Shown piece by piece: positions 1-5,408 of a stretch of 5,574 nucleotides of DNA. The position numbers were made by a program, and so were the translations under genes. Position 1 is the first letter of the stretch, and every line of letters begins with the position of its first letter. Source of the stretch: Myxococcales bacterium (GTDB lineage Bacteria > Myxococcota_C > UBA6777); the NCBI GenBank assembly GCA_027005175.1, contig JALTMC010000317.1:1-5574 (forward strand), given 5' to 3'. The notes beneath the pieces were generated by a model. The model saw only the letters and a list, made by a program, of their open reading frames with translations. It had not been told where the DNA came from and ran no database searches.

Positions 1-8
1 CCCCCTAA

Positions 9-37
9 CCCCCTCCCCACCGGCGGTGAGGAGGGGG
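9..37. repeat. strong GC-rich hairpin
   Basis: Bases 9-16 (ccccctcc) pair perfectly with 30-37 (ggaggggg). After one c-a mismatch, 18-21 (cacc) pair with 25-28 (ggtg) around a 3-base loop. The stem is very stable, but no T-run follows it on either strand, so a classical rho-independent terminator is not supported. It may be a dispersed intergenic palindrome or part of a neighbouring element cut by the window edge. The rest of 38-195 holds no gene I can support, only an 8-bp tandem repeat (cctttgaa twice, 104-119). Confidence 0.5.
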
Positions 38-216
38 AACAAAACAATGAGACTGCGACTTATGAAACAAGAACAAGGTATATTTGGAAAGCTTGCAAAT
101 ATGCCTTTGAACCTTTGAACCAAGCTTATTGCGATTCGCAAGTCCTCTTCACACGGCTGGTGCTTCTACCTACAGTATTATCGGAGTAAACACATGTGAT
201 AGAAAGTGACACCGTG

Positions 217-220
217 CTAT
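217..220. repeat. candidate target-site duplication, left copy (ctat)
   Basis: The four bases immediately outside the left terminal inverted repeat read ctat, the same as the four bases immediately outside the right repeat (2743-2746) in the same orientation. This is expected for a short target duplication made on insertion. Four bases can match by chance, but the position exactly abutting both perfect inverted repeats supports the call. Confidence 0.55.
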
Positions 221-240
221 CCCACGTGGTTCGAACCAGT
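221..240 (+). repeat. left terminal inverted repeat of the insertion sequence
   Basis: The sequence cccacgtggttcgaaccagt is the exact reverse complement of 2723-2742. It holds two overlapping perfect palindromes, ccacgtgg (222-229) and tggttcgaacca (227-238), which share tgg. The first base of the transposase stop codon complement (240) lies inside it, so the gene runs to the very end of the element. Confidence 0.88.
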
Positions 241-2633
241 TATGGGGGATTCGTTGTATTTTCATGGAGATGTGCAATGTCCCCTGCTTTCGGAGTATAG
301 GTTGGTATAGGAAGAGGAATGACATGGAGCCCCGCAGCTTCTGCCAACTTGGGTGGTATGCCTGTCACCTCAATGGAGAGTTTGAGAGCATCGGTAGGCC
401 GGTTGTTTAGTGCGAGCTTTTCTTTCCATGTTCGTCTACGATGGGCCCGTTCGTCTTGAGTTTCCAGCTTCAGTTGAGACTCCAGCCCAAGCTCTCTGTC
501 CTTTGCTCCCTCTACATAGCTTTCTTTTACCTGCTCTCCTCTGTCTACCTCTTCATAGCTTACTTTCACCTGTTCTCCTCTGACTTGTTCTGTGAACTGT
601 CCACGACAAGCAGAGGCTGCTATATCGTACCAAAGAAGTACTGGAACCTTCTCTTGCATCACCTCTTCGACATCTGCTCCTTCGAGTGGCCTAGCCTCTA
701 GCACCTGTTCTTGTGGTGACTGCTCACTTTCTTCAGGAGCTTCTTCTGTTCTTTCATTCTTTTTTTTTACCTCTACTTCTTCCATTTCTACCACATTCTT
801 TTGTGATAACTGTTCCTTTTCTTCTTGTCTTTTTTCATGTTCTAATGTTCCAGACAATGAAACTTCGCAGATACTTTGGTACAAAGCGAGATCTGATTTA
901 TCTGTCAGAGGTATTGAGAGTACTTTAATCGTCAGACCTTCCTTCTGAGAAAAGGCAATAAGCTCCGCTAGAACATCAATCTTACGACCCGTGAGCTTTG
1001 AACTTCTCTTGCCGCGACAGTCTCCTTTCAAAGGACATGTTTCACACTTGGCGGCTGTCATCTCGTAGCGGTGACGTAACCCGCTCACACGTTCTCTCTT
1101 TTCTACAAGACGCATTTTAAACCCAAGTGGACAGTGTACAAAACCCTCCGGGTTGCACGTAAATACTCCTTCATTTCCCGACGGCCTTTCTTGCCACAAT
1201 TCTGTTTCTTTTTTCTCTTCTAACCATCTCTGTAAATCGTCCATTTTTTTGGCTTCTTCCCATTCCAGATCTACTGGCATTCCTTGATGAGCTGTAGTCA
1301 CTGCTTCGAACTTCAACACGCGCTCCGCAGGAGACTCTTCTGGCACTATTAATGAGCCTAACTGAACACGATGGTTCCAAACCCATTGGCATAGTATTTG
1401 CCACAGATCTTCCCCTTGCGGTGAGAAACTGCGCCAATCGTCTGTTTTTATTTCCGCGTCTTCCTGTCCAAGAACCCCCTCAAAGCTCCCACGCCCAAGA
1501 TAAAGCGTTACTACTTCTGCTGCACTTAGAACTTTGGGGCTCTGGTCTGTTGTTATTATTTCATAAACCCATTCGCCGCGCTTATGCCCCACTCGTTCTT
1601 TCTTCCCATCCTGTCGCGCTTTCCGGCGAGTAATCACAAAACGTGTCTCTAATGATGGTTTGGCAAGGCCTTTCTGCCAGTGACAATTTGGTACATCAAA
1701 GACTTCGCGTTCTACCGAGCTATCTGGTAACTGTAATAGAACTGAGCTACCTCGCTCCAGGACGGCTTGGACTTGCGCAAGGCGTAAGACACTGTAATCT
1801 CCTACACGGGCTAGATAACCGAATCCCTTCTGCTTGAGTACGACTAGGTGCTTCAAATGCCCCCACTCTCCATCCATTCGCACCACCACTTCCGAGAGAG
1901 ATACTTCGAGTTGGGTGCACAACGCTTTAATGGCTTCACCACTACGATTCAGTGTATCCAAATGATTTGGATTACCCGGATGTCCAAAAGTCAGAACCCA
2001 CATTCCTGAATGAGGAGAATGCACCACTGTTCGAGTACGAACTCGGTCACCTCTTTTTCGTCCTGTATAGCCTGGTGCAGTTGCTTCTCTTGCTCGTCGT
2101 TGTCCTCCTGGGCGTTCCTCTGTTTCTCCCAGTCCTCGCTCCAAAACCGTCATTCGAGTTGGATCAAGATCAAAGATAAGCCGACATTCACCTTGGTGAG
2201 TGCGTAACCCTCCAAGAGAGTGTTGGGGCCAATGGTTCGCTGCATCGTTGAGGAAAAGTGTTTGCAATGCGTCAAGGTGTTCCTGGGTCACGAAATAAGG
2301 CATCTCTACGATTCGGGAACGAGAAGGTAAACACTTCCGACCCCATATCGCAGCAAGGCTATCCTGCCACGGCCACATCTCCCTATAGAATTCGCGTAAA
2401 GATGATATTCCACTCACAGCGCAAGCGAGCAGGACCAGGACCAGATCACAGAGAACATAACGTTTGGCAGGTCGTAACCAAGGAATCTCTTGCAATTGAG
2501 ACAATAAGCCTCGTGTTTTCCAGAGCTTCAATTCGATAATTGCAGCAGCCAGCCAAGAAGGTGGAGATTTGTCGCTGAGAACACTAGCGGAAACAAGTGC
2601 GGAGGAAGTATACTTCGTGAGTTCGTCAGACAT
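240..2633 (-). CDS. transposase, DDE type, IS4/IS1182-like, with long C-terminal extension
   Basis: This is the 797-residue transposase of the surrounding insertion sequence and would carry out DDE/RNase-H-type strand cleavage and transfer at its ends. Candidate catalytic residues are D155 or D157 in FDLDPT, D254 in VRMDGEWG, and E385 in a Y378-x2-R381-x3-E385 arrangement typical of the IS4 superfamily. The usual K seven residues after the E is D392 here, with K396 nearby. Residues 493-539 hold C493, C501, C530, C533 and C539 (CETCPLKGDC), like the cysteine cluster of IS1182-type transposases. Residues about 597-660 and 683-730 are rich in E, K and Q, with RGEQVK occurring twice, and they separate this cluster from a conserved-looking tail (RRRTWKEKLALNNRPTDA, 732-749). 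The start is supported by AAGGA (complement of 2641-2645) seven bases upstream of ATG. I see no frameshift or stop. The exact family is inferred. Confidence 0.87.
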   Translation of the reverse strand: MSDELTKYTSSALVSASVLSDKSPPSWLAAAIIELKLWKTRGLLSQLQEIPWLRPAKRYVLCDLVLVLLACAVSGISSLREFYREMWPWQDSLAAIWGRKCLPSRSRIVEMPYFVTQEHLDALQTLFLNDAANHWPQHSLGGLRTHQGECRLIFDLDPTRMTVLERGLGETEERPGGQRRAREATAPGYTGRKRGDRVRTRTVVHSPHSGMWVLTFGHPGNPNHLDTLNRSGEAIKALCTQLEVSLSEVVVRMDGEWGHLKHLVVLKQKGFGYLARVGDYSVLRLAQVQAVLERGSSVLLQLPDSSVEREVFDVPNCHWQKGLAKPSLETRFVITRRKARQDGKKERVGHKRGEWVYEIITTDQSPKVLSAAEVVTLYLGRGSFEGVLGQEDAEIKTDDWRSFSPQGEDLWQILCQWVWNHRVQLGSLIVPEESPAERVLKFEAVTTAHQGMPVDLEWEEAKKMDDLQRWLEEKKETELWQERPSGNEGVFTCNPEGFVHCPLGFKMRLVEKRERVSGLRHRYEMTAAKCETCPLKGDCRGKRSSKLTGRKIDVLAELIAFSQKEGLTIKVLSIPLTDKSDLALYQSICEVSLSGTLEHEKRQEEKEQLSQKNVVEMEEVEVKKKNERTEEAPEESEQSPQEQVLEARPLEGADVEEVMQEKVPVLLWYDIAASACRGQFTEQVRGEQVKVSYEEVDRGEQVKESYVEGAKDRELGLESQLKLETQDERAHRRRTWKEKLALNNRPTDALKLSIEVTGIPPKLAEAAGLHVIPLPIPTYTPKAGDIAHLHENTTNPP

Positions 2634-2640
2634 GGCTCTT

Positions 2641-2645
2641 TCCTT
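2641..2645 (-). promoter_or_regulatory. ribosome binding site of the transposase
   Basis: The complement of these bases reads AAGGA and lies seven bases before the ATG at 2633, which fixes the transposase start. No clear -35/-10 pair stands out between it and the right inverted repeat. Confidence 0.6.
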
Positions 2646-2722
2646 ATATTAGAGGCCTACAGGTCTGACGTATTTTTAGCACAAATAATCTAAATGCTTG
2701 ACTTAACTTTTCTTTCCCTGAG

Positions 2723-2742
2723 ACTGGTTCGAACCACGTGGG
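2723..2742 (-). repeat. right terminal inverted repeat of the insertion sequence
   Basis: The sequence actggttcgaaccacgtggg is the perfect inverted match of 221-240. The palindromes tggttcgaacca (2725-2736) and ccacgtgg (2734-2741) are mirrored here. It sits about 90 bases upstream of the transposase start, so factors that bind these dyads could also affect transposase transcription; that last point is inference. Confidence 0.88.
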
Positions 2743-2746
2743 CTAT
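2743..2746. repeat. candidate target-site duplication, right copy (ctat)
   Basis: These bases abut the right terminal inverted repeat and match 217-220. Outside it, 2743-2759 forms a small perfect hairpin: ctatca pairs with tgatag around gaaag. In the rejoined pre-insertion site, agaaagtga would occur twice, 21 bp apart (201-209 and 2748-2756). Confidence 0.55.
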
Positions 2747-2837
2747 CAGAAAGTGATAGGGGGAGGGGTCTTACAAGGGGTCGATTCTCGCTGATATAGA
2801 CTTGGAGCACTGAATATCTGTAAATTTTATCTTAAGG

Positions 2838-2858
2838 GCAAGTAGCAAGTAGCAAGTT
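2838..2858. repeat. tandem heptamer repeat, three copies
   Basis: The unit gcaagta occurs at 2838-2844 and 2845-2851, followed by gcaagtt at 2852-2858. It lies in the non-coding spacer 2743-2939, between the insertion sequence and the 3' end of the minus-strand membrane protein gene. Otherwise the spacer shows a C-run/T-run stretch (about 2870-2900) and an A-run near 2924, with no gene and no convincing terminator. Confidence 0.55.
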
Positions 2859-2939
2859 CTCACAGATTTGCCCCCCTTTTTGGGATCGCACCCCCCAACA
2901 TTGCCGTTATATCTAAATATGATAAAAAAAATCTATGAA

Positions 2940-3329
2940 TTATAGGAGATTCCCACACCCTACAAGAAATGAAATGGAGCCTCCAATCATTAAAAATGTA
3001 CCAACGACTACATATTTAAAACGTTTCAGGTGAGGCCTAAAGACAGAAATGAAAAAACTCAGTCCACTTGCTCCTAAGGCTATCAGGCCATAGTATATCA
3101 TTGCTCCAGCAAGCGGGGAGTTCGAATTCCGAGATGGATCATCAAAGGAAAAACTTGTTGTGAGTGTTGTGATAACGACAAGAATAAATAGAAAACCATA
3201 ATAGAAAACAGCAAGGATAAGAGCGGACACTATACCCAGTCCTGAAGGGTTTACCTTTTCCTCTTCCAACAAAAGTCCATCTTGTTCATCTTCCAATAAA
3301 AGTCCATCTTGTTCGTCATACTCATTCAT
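2940..3329 (-). CDS. small membrane protein with acidic N-terminus, function unknown
   Basis: I do not recognise the family. From the preferred ATG the product is 129 residues. It starts with a short acidic segment in which a nine-residue unit is repeated (DEQDGLLLE at 5-13 and 14-22). Three hydrophobic stretches that look like membrane helices follow: about 32-54, 73-96 and 105-125, the last near the C-terminus. A loop rich in S, N and D (59-72) separates helices one and two, and a basic stretch (RPHLKRFK, 98-105) lies between two and three. The ATG at 3329 is chosen because GGAG (complement of 3336-3339) lies six bases before it. The reading frame stays open to an ATG at 3422, but the extra 31 residues look non-coding and lack such a site. 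It is transcribed away from the hydrolase locus and shares a 125-bp gap with it. Confidence 0.7.
   Translation of the reverse strand: MNEYDEQDGLLLEDEQDGLLLEEEKVNPSGLGIVSALILAVFYYGFLFILVVITTLTTSFSFDDPSRNSNSPLAGAMIYYGLIALGASGLSFFISVFRPHLKRFKYVVVGTFLMIGGSISFLVGCGNLL
3262..3315. repeat. 27-bp in-frame tandem duplication inside the membrane protein gene
   Basis: Units 3262-3288 and 3289-3315 match at 25 of 27 bases, differing at 3270/3297 and 3288/3315. Because the unit is a multiple of three, it duplicates nine residues (DEQDGLLLE) in the acidic N-terminus without shifting the frame. Both differences are synonymous in effect on the repeated motif. Confidence 0.85.
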
Positions 3330-3382
3330 CCTTCGCTCCATATTATGTGTTGGAACAATATTTGAAAAACATAGGGTTGTTG

Positions 3383-3410
3383 TTGATTTATCATCGAGGA
3401 TGAATATCAT
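3383..3410 (+). promoter_or_regulatory. candidate promoter of the hydrolase locus
   Basis: TTGATT (3383-3388) is followed after 16 bases by TATCAT (3405-3410), a fair match to a sigma70-type promoter. It would start a transcript near 3417, giving a leader of about 40 nt before the GTG at 3455. TGAAAG (3410-3415) can pair with CTTTCA (3423-3428) in this leader region. No experimental support can be seen. Confidence 0.3.
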
Positions 3411-3441
3411 GAAAGGGTTCATCTTTCAAGGACTGATCGTC

Positions 3442-3446
3442 GAAGG
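3442..3446 (+). promoter_or_regulatory. ribosome binding site for the GTG start at 3455
   Basis: GAAGG lies eight bases before GTG 3455. It supports translation of a signal-anchor peptide whose frame is the same as that of the downstream hydrolase. Confidence 0.45.
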
Positions 3447-3454
3447 TTGTAGGT

Positions 3455-4363
3455 GTGAAAAAGATTCGGAAGATCATACTGTGGCTGTTTGTTATTTTCC
3501 TAGGTTTGCTGGTGGCTGGCTCTGTGACACTGTACTCGGCAGTCACCTGAAGGATCAAGGGAGCTTTTTTTTCCTCCAATGGAGTACCAATCCACTATAC
3601 GGATGAAGGCTCTGGAGTGCCTGTTGTGTTGTTGCATGGTTTTGCTGTGCAAGCCGATCTGAATTGGCGTAGGCCTAAGATCATTGAATCGTTGTCAAAG
3701 GAGTTTCGTGTGATTGCCATGGATCTTCGAGGTCATGGTCTGAGTGGTAAGCCACATAAGTTGGGTGAGTATGGAACGAAAATGATCGGAGATGTGGTTC
3801 ACCTGCTGGATCATCTCAAGATCTCTCGGGCACATATCGCTGGGTATTCGTTAGGAGGGTTTCTTGCGTTAAAAATGGCGACCCTGTTTCCAAAGAGGTT
3901 TTATTCTCTTGCTGTTATGGGAGCGGGCTGGGAACATCCCAACAAAAGTCGATTTCTGAAGGCCATGAAAAAGGCAGCCAAAGACTTAAAAGCTGGACAC
4001 TCGATCGGTCCGGTCGCTGCACAATTGGACCCAAAACGGGAGAAGCCGGGTTTTCTTCACACTCTGTGGGGTAATCTGATGACTGGATTTTTTAATGATC
4101 GCTTGGCACTGGTTGGTGTCCTTGAAGGATTAAAGGATCTCGTGATAAAAGAACAAGTCTTGCGTCAAATGAAGATCCCTACCTGTAGCACTATCGGTGA
4201 AAAAGACCCTCTACTGCCCGGTGCGATAGCGATGGTGAAACGTCTCTCAAAGGTTGAGCATGCTGTGATTCTAGGAGCTGACCATATCCGAACTCCCATG
4301 CGTAGAAGAACACACCATGCTCTTCTCCATTGCCTTCGGAAATACAATCCAAAGCACCGGTAG
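3455..4363 (+). pseudogene. full alpha/beta hydrolase locus, interrupted by an in-frame TGA
   Basis: From GTG 3455 the frame encodes a basic start and a hydrophobic segment (VKKIRKIILWLF, then VIFLGLLVAG), a typical signal peptide or membrane anchor. It then meets TGA at 3548-3550 (codon 32). In the same frame, straight after the stop, the sequence continues as a normal hydrolase N-terminus (NGVPIHYTDEGSG at 3578-3616) leading into VPVVLLHGF. The anchor and the enzyme therefore look like one gene of about 302 residues broken by a single nonsense codon. No ATG, GTG or TTG lies between the TGA and GTG 3617. The Trp codons in the other genes here are TGG and none of them contains an in-frame TGA, so a changed genetic code is unlikely. 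A sequencing error or natural readthrough remains possible. Confidence 0.65.
3617..4363 (+). CDS. alpha/beta-fold hydrolase (intact part of the interrupted gene)
   Basis: The product belongs to the alpha/beta hydrolase superfamily, probably an esterase or related enzyme; the substrate cannot be told. Counting from GTG 3617 (248 residues), the oxyanion-hole motif HGF is at 7-9, the nucleophile elbow G76-Y-S78-L-G80 carries the catalytic Ser, D197 in GEKDPLL is the likely acid, and H223 in GADHI is the base, so the triad is complete. AMDLRGHGLSG (34-44) is the usual strand-and-loop after the first crossover, and a helical cap probably lies around 108-185. This start omits the first strands (GVPIHYTDEG), which lie upstream in frame, so it is not the natural beginning. 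GAAGG at 3605-3609 sits seven bases before GTG 3617 and could allow internal initiation, but a product made this way would probably fold poorly. The 3' end lies in a duplicated segment. Confidence 0.8.
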   Translation: MPVVLLHGFAVQADLNWRRPKIIESLSKEFRVIAMDLRGHGLSGKPHKLGEYGTKMIGDVVHLLDHLKISRAHIAGYSLGGFLALKMATLFPKRFYSLAVMGAGWEHPNKSRFLKAMKKAAKDLKAGHSIGPVAAQLDPKREKPGFLHTLWGNLMTGFFNDRLALVGVLEGLKDLVIKEQVLRQMKIPTCSTIGEKDPLLPGAIAMVKRLSKVEHAVILGADHIRTPMRRRTHHALLHCLRKYNPKHR

Positions 4364-4412
4364 CATCTTGTTTCTCTCTTGCTTTCGGAAATACAATCCA
4401 AAGCACCGGCAG
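4323..4412. repeat. imperfect 49-bp-period tandem duplication across the hydrolase stop codon
   Basis: Bases 4323-4363 match 4372-4412 at 37 of 41 positions, with a perfect 26-bp core at 4335-4360 and 4384-4409. The first copy encodes the last hydrolase residues and ends with the TAG stop; in the second copy the matching triplet is cag. The period is not a multiple of three, so the second copy is read in a different frame, or not at all. No third copy is visible. Confidence 0.85.
4368..4397 (+). promoter_or_regulatory. candidate promoter of the secreted protein gene
   Basis: TTGTTT (4368-4373) and TACAAT (4392-4397) are 18 bases apart, in the second copy of the 49-bp repeat. A transcript would start about 55 bases before the ATG at 4461. 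TACAAT also occurs in the first copy (4343-4348), but without a comparable upstream box. The duplication may thus have produced or preserved a promoter; this is inference. Confidence 0.3.
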
Positions 4413-4450
4413 AAGCAGGTGTTTGGTGTGACCTTTTTCGCTTCATTCAC

Positions 4451-4455
4451 AGGAG
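4451..4455 (+). promoter_or_regulatory. ribosome binding site that sets the start at 4461
   Basis: AGGAG lies five bases before ATG 4461. It favours this start over the in-frame ATG at 4317, which lies inside the hydrolase gene. Confidence 0.65.
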
Positions 4456-4460
4456 TTAGT

Positions 4461-5237
4461 ATGTTTTTAAAAAAAGTGTTTGGGATTGGAGTCGTGTGGT
4501 TGGCTATGATGATGTTGGGCCACGGAGAAGTACGAGCGGATATCGGTCCGCCTTCTGGTTCAAAACGAATTCAAGTGAAATATCTTTTAAACTCCCCTCC
4601 CGATATTCACCGATTTGTGTATTTGCTGGAGCTTCGCAGTGCCATGGAGGAGAATCGTGTGGAGCTTTTTCCTGTGCAATGGGGTAAGGTCTTTTCCCCT
4701 CCCCAGGGATATCGCACTTCTGTACGTTTGGTTGCTTTGACTCTCAAACAGGCTGATGCTTTGGTTGTTCTGCTCGAAAAACATCCGGGTGCGGGAGCAA
4801 CGAAAGGCAATCTCGCAAAGATGAGTGTCACTGCGAAGCGAGCGTGGCTTCGTAAGTGTACCTTTTCAAACCTTGGAAGTAAGAGTTTTAAAGAAGAGGG
4901 GAAAGGGGACAAGAAAGGCTTTCCTGTTTCGGCATTCTTTCGCCGCAAGGGGCTCTTTAAATCAGAAGGATTCTACACCCGCACAACAGCATCTTCATTC
5001 AGTCCGATTGCGTACTTTTTACGTACAATGAATGTTGAAGGTGTCAAAGGTACATCGATCGTATGGAAAGAGGTCAGCCTTACGGCTCGTGATGCAAAGG
5101 GAAAGAGGCTCTCTACCTTGAACGTTGCAAGTGGGAAGCTCTTGTACCAGTGGCCTTGGATCGTACTCGGTGTGCTTGGAATTGCCGCAGTCTTTCTTGT
5201 TATAAGGTTGCGTAACAATGCCAAGGCCCAAGCGTAA
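4461..5237 (+). CDS. secreted or membrane-anchored protein of unknown function
   Basis: The product is 258 residues and I do not recognise the family. A classical signal peptide covers residues 1-26 (MFLKKVFGIG, a hydrophobic core with several Met, then EVRA), with likely cleavage before DIGPP. The mature part (27-230) is basic and rich in beta-prone stretches, with no catalytic motif I can name. It has a single Cys (C133), a Lys-rich stretch (141-153) and repeated Arg/Lys-Thr/Ser patches. Residues 232-249 (WPWIVLGVLGIAAVFLVI) form a C-terminal membrane helix followed by a short tail (RLRNNAKAQA), giving an outside-facing domain tethered to the inner membrane. The frame is open back to 4317, but the extra 48 residues come from the duplicated region and the hydrolase gene. 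It follows the hydrolase by 97 bases on the same strand, so they may be co-transcribed. Confidence 0.75.
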   Translation: MFLKKVFGIGVVWLAMMMLGHGEVRADIGPPSGSKRIQVKYLLNSPPDIHRFVYLLELRSAMEENRVELFPVQWGKVFSPPQGYRTSVRLVALTLKQADALVVLLEKHPGAGATKGNLAKMSVTAKRAWLRKCTFSNLGSKSFKEEGKGDKKGFPVSAFFRRKGLFKSEGFYTRTTASSFSPIAYFLRTMNVEGVKGTSIVWKEVSLTARDAKGKRLSTLNVASGKLLYQWPWIVLGVLGIAAVFLVIRLRNNAKAQA

Positions 5238-5364
5238 TAGCGCATTCTTTAGCAGTTTTCTAAGTAGCTATGATTCCTACAGCAGATAGGACTGGCGATT
5301 CAACAACTTCGACATTTGGCTTCACGAGGGCGCGAGGCTCCTGCCGATCTCTGAAACCTCACAG

Positions 5365-5405
5365 AAGAGACTCAGTCGGAGCTTCGCACTCCCGTCGAGT
5401 CTCTT
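5365..5405. repeat. hairpin before the right-edge reading frame
   Basis: AAGAGACTC (5365-5373) pairs perfectly with GAGTCTCTT (5397-5405). Inside, GGAG (5378-5381) pairs with CTCC (5389-5392) around a 7-base loop. No T-run follows, so it is a weak terminator candidate for the upstream gene. It ends four bases before ATG 5409 and could hide that start or belong to the end of a mobile element. The spacer 5238-5364 shows nothing else I can support. Confidence 0.5.
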
Positions 5406-5408
5406 TCC

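Larger units (their letters stand above)
221..2742 (-). mobile_element. complete insertion sequence, IS4/IS1182-like DDE type, 2522 bp
   Basis: The element is bounded by perfect 20-bp inverted repeats (221-240 and 2723-2742) and flanked by ctat on both sides. It contains a single minus-strand transposase gene filling almost all of it. The transposase stop codon (complement of 240-242) overlaps the last base of the left repeat, and the leader between the right repeat and the start codon is about 90 nt. No passenger gene is present. Both ends and an uninterrupted transposase are visible, so the copy looks structurally intact. The family call rests on protein motifs only; the length is large for a single-gene element of this kind because of the long C-terminal part of the transposase. 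Confidence 0.85.

Noticed and set aside
47-118. Small plus-strand frame of 23 codons
   Set aside because: The nearest GGAGG is about 12 bases away and inside a hairpin, and the peptide has no recognisable character.
227-238. tRNA T-arm-like sequence (tggttcgaacca)
   Set aside because: No acceptor, D-arm or anticodon-arm pairing surrounds it, and it is repeated at the other end of the element as a terminal repeat.
592-948. Plus-strand open frame opposite the transposase
   Set aside because: It is a Ser/Phe/Cys-rich shadow of the Glu/Lys-rich minus-strand coding region, with no start signal or recognisable domain.
2838-2858. CRISPR-like array
   Set aside because: The units are 7 bp, directly adjacent and without spacers; this is a simple tandem repeat.
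3330-3422. N-terminal extension of the minus-strand membrane protein
   Set aside because: The extra residues look non-coding and cover the likely divergent promoter region; the start at 3329 has a well-spaced GGAG.
3548-3550. TGA as a reassigned or selenocysteine codon
   Set aside because: The other genes write Trp as TGG and contain no in-frame TGA. The codon falls in a linker after the anchor, where a selenocysteine has no evident role, and no convincing downstream hairpin is seen.
4317-4460. Upstream in-frame extension of the secreted protein
   Set aside because: It overlaps the hydrolase gene and the tandem repeat. A clean signal peptide with AGGAG begins at 4461.
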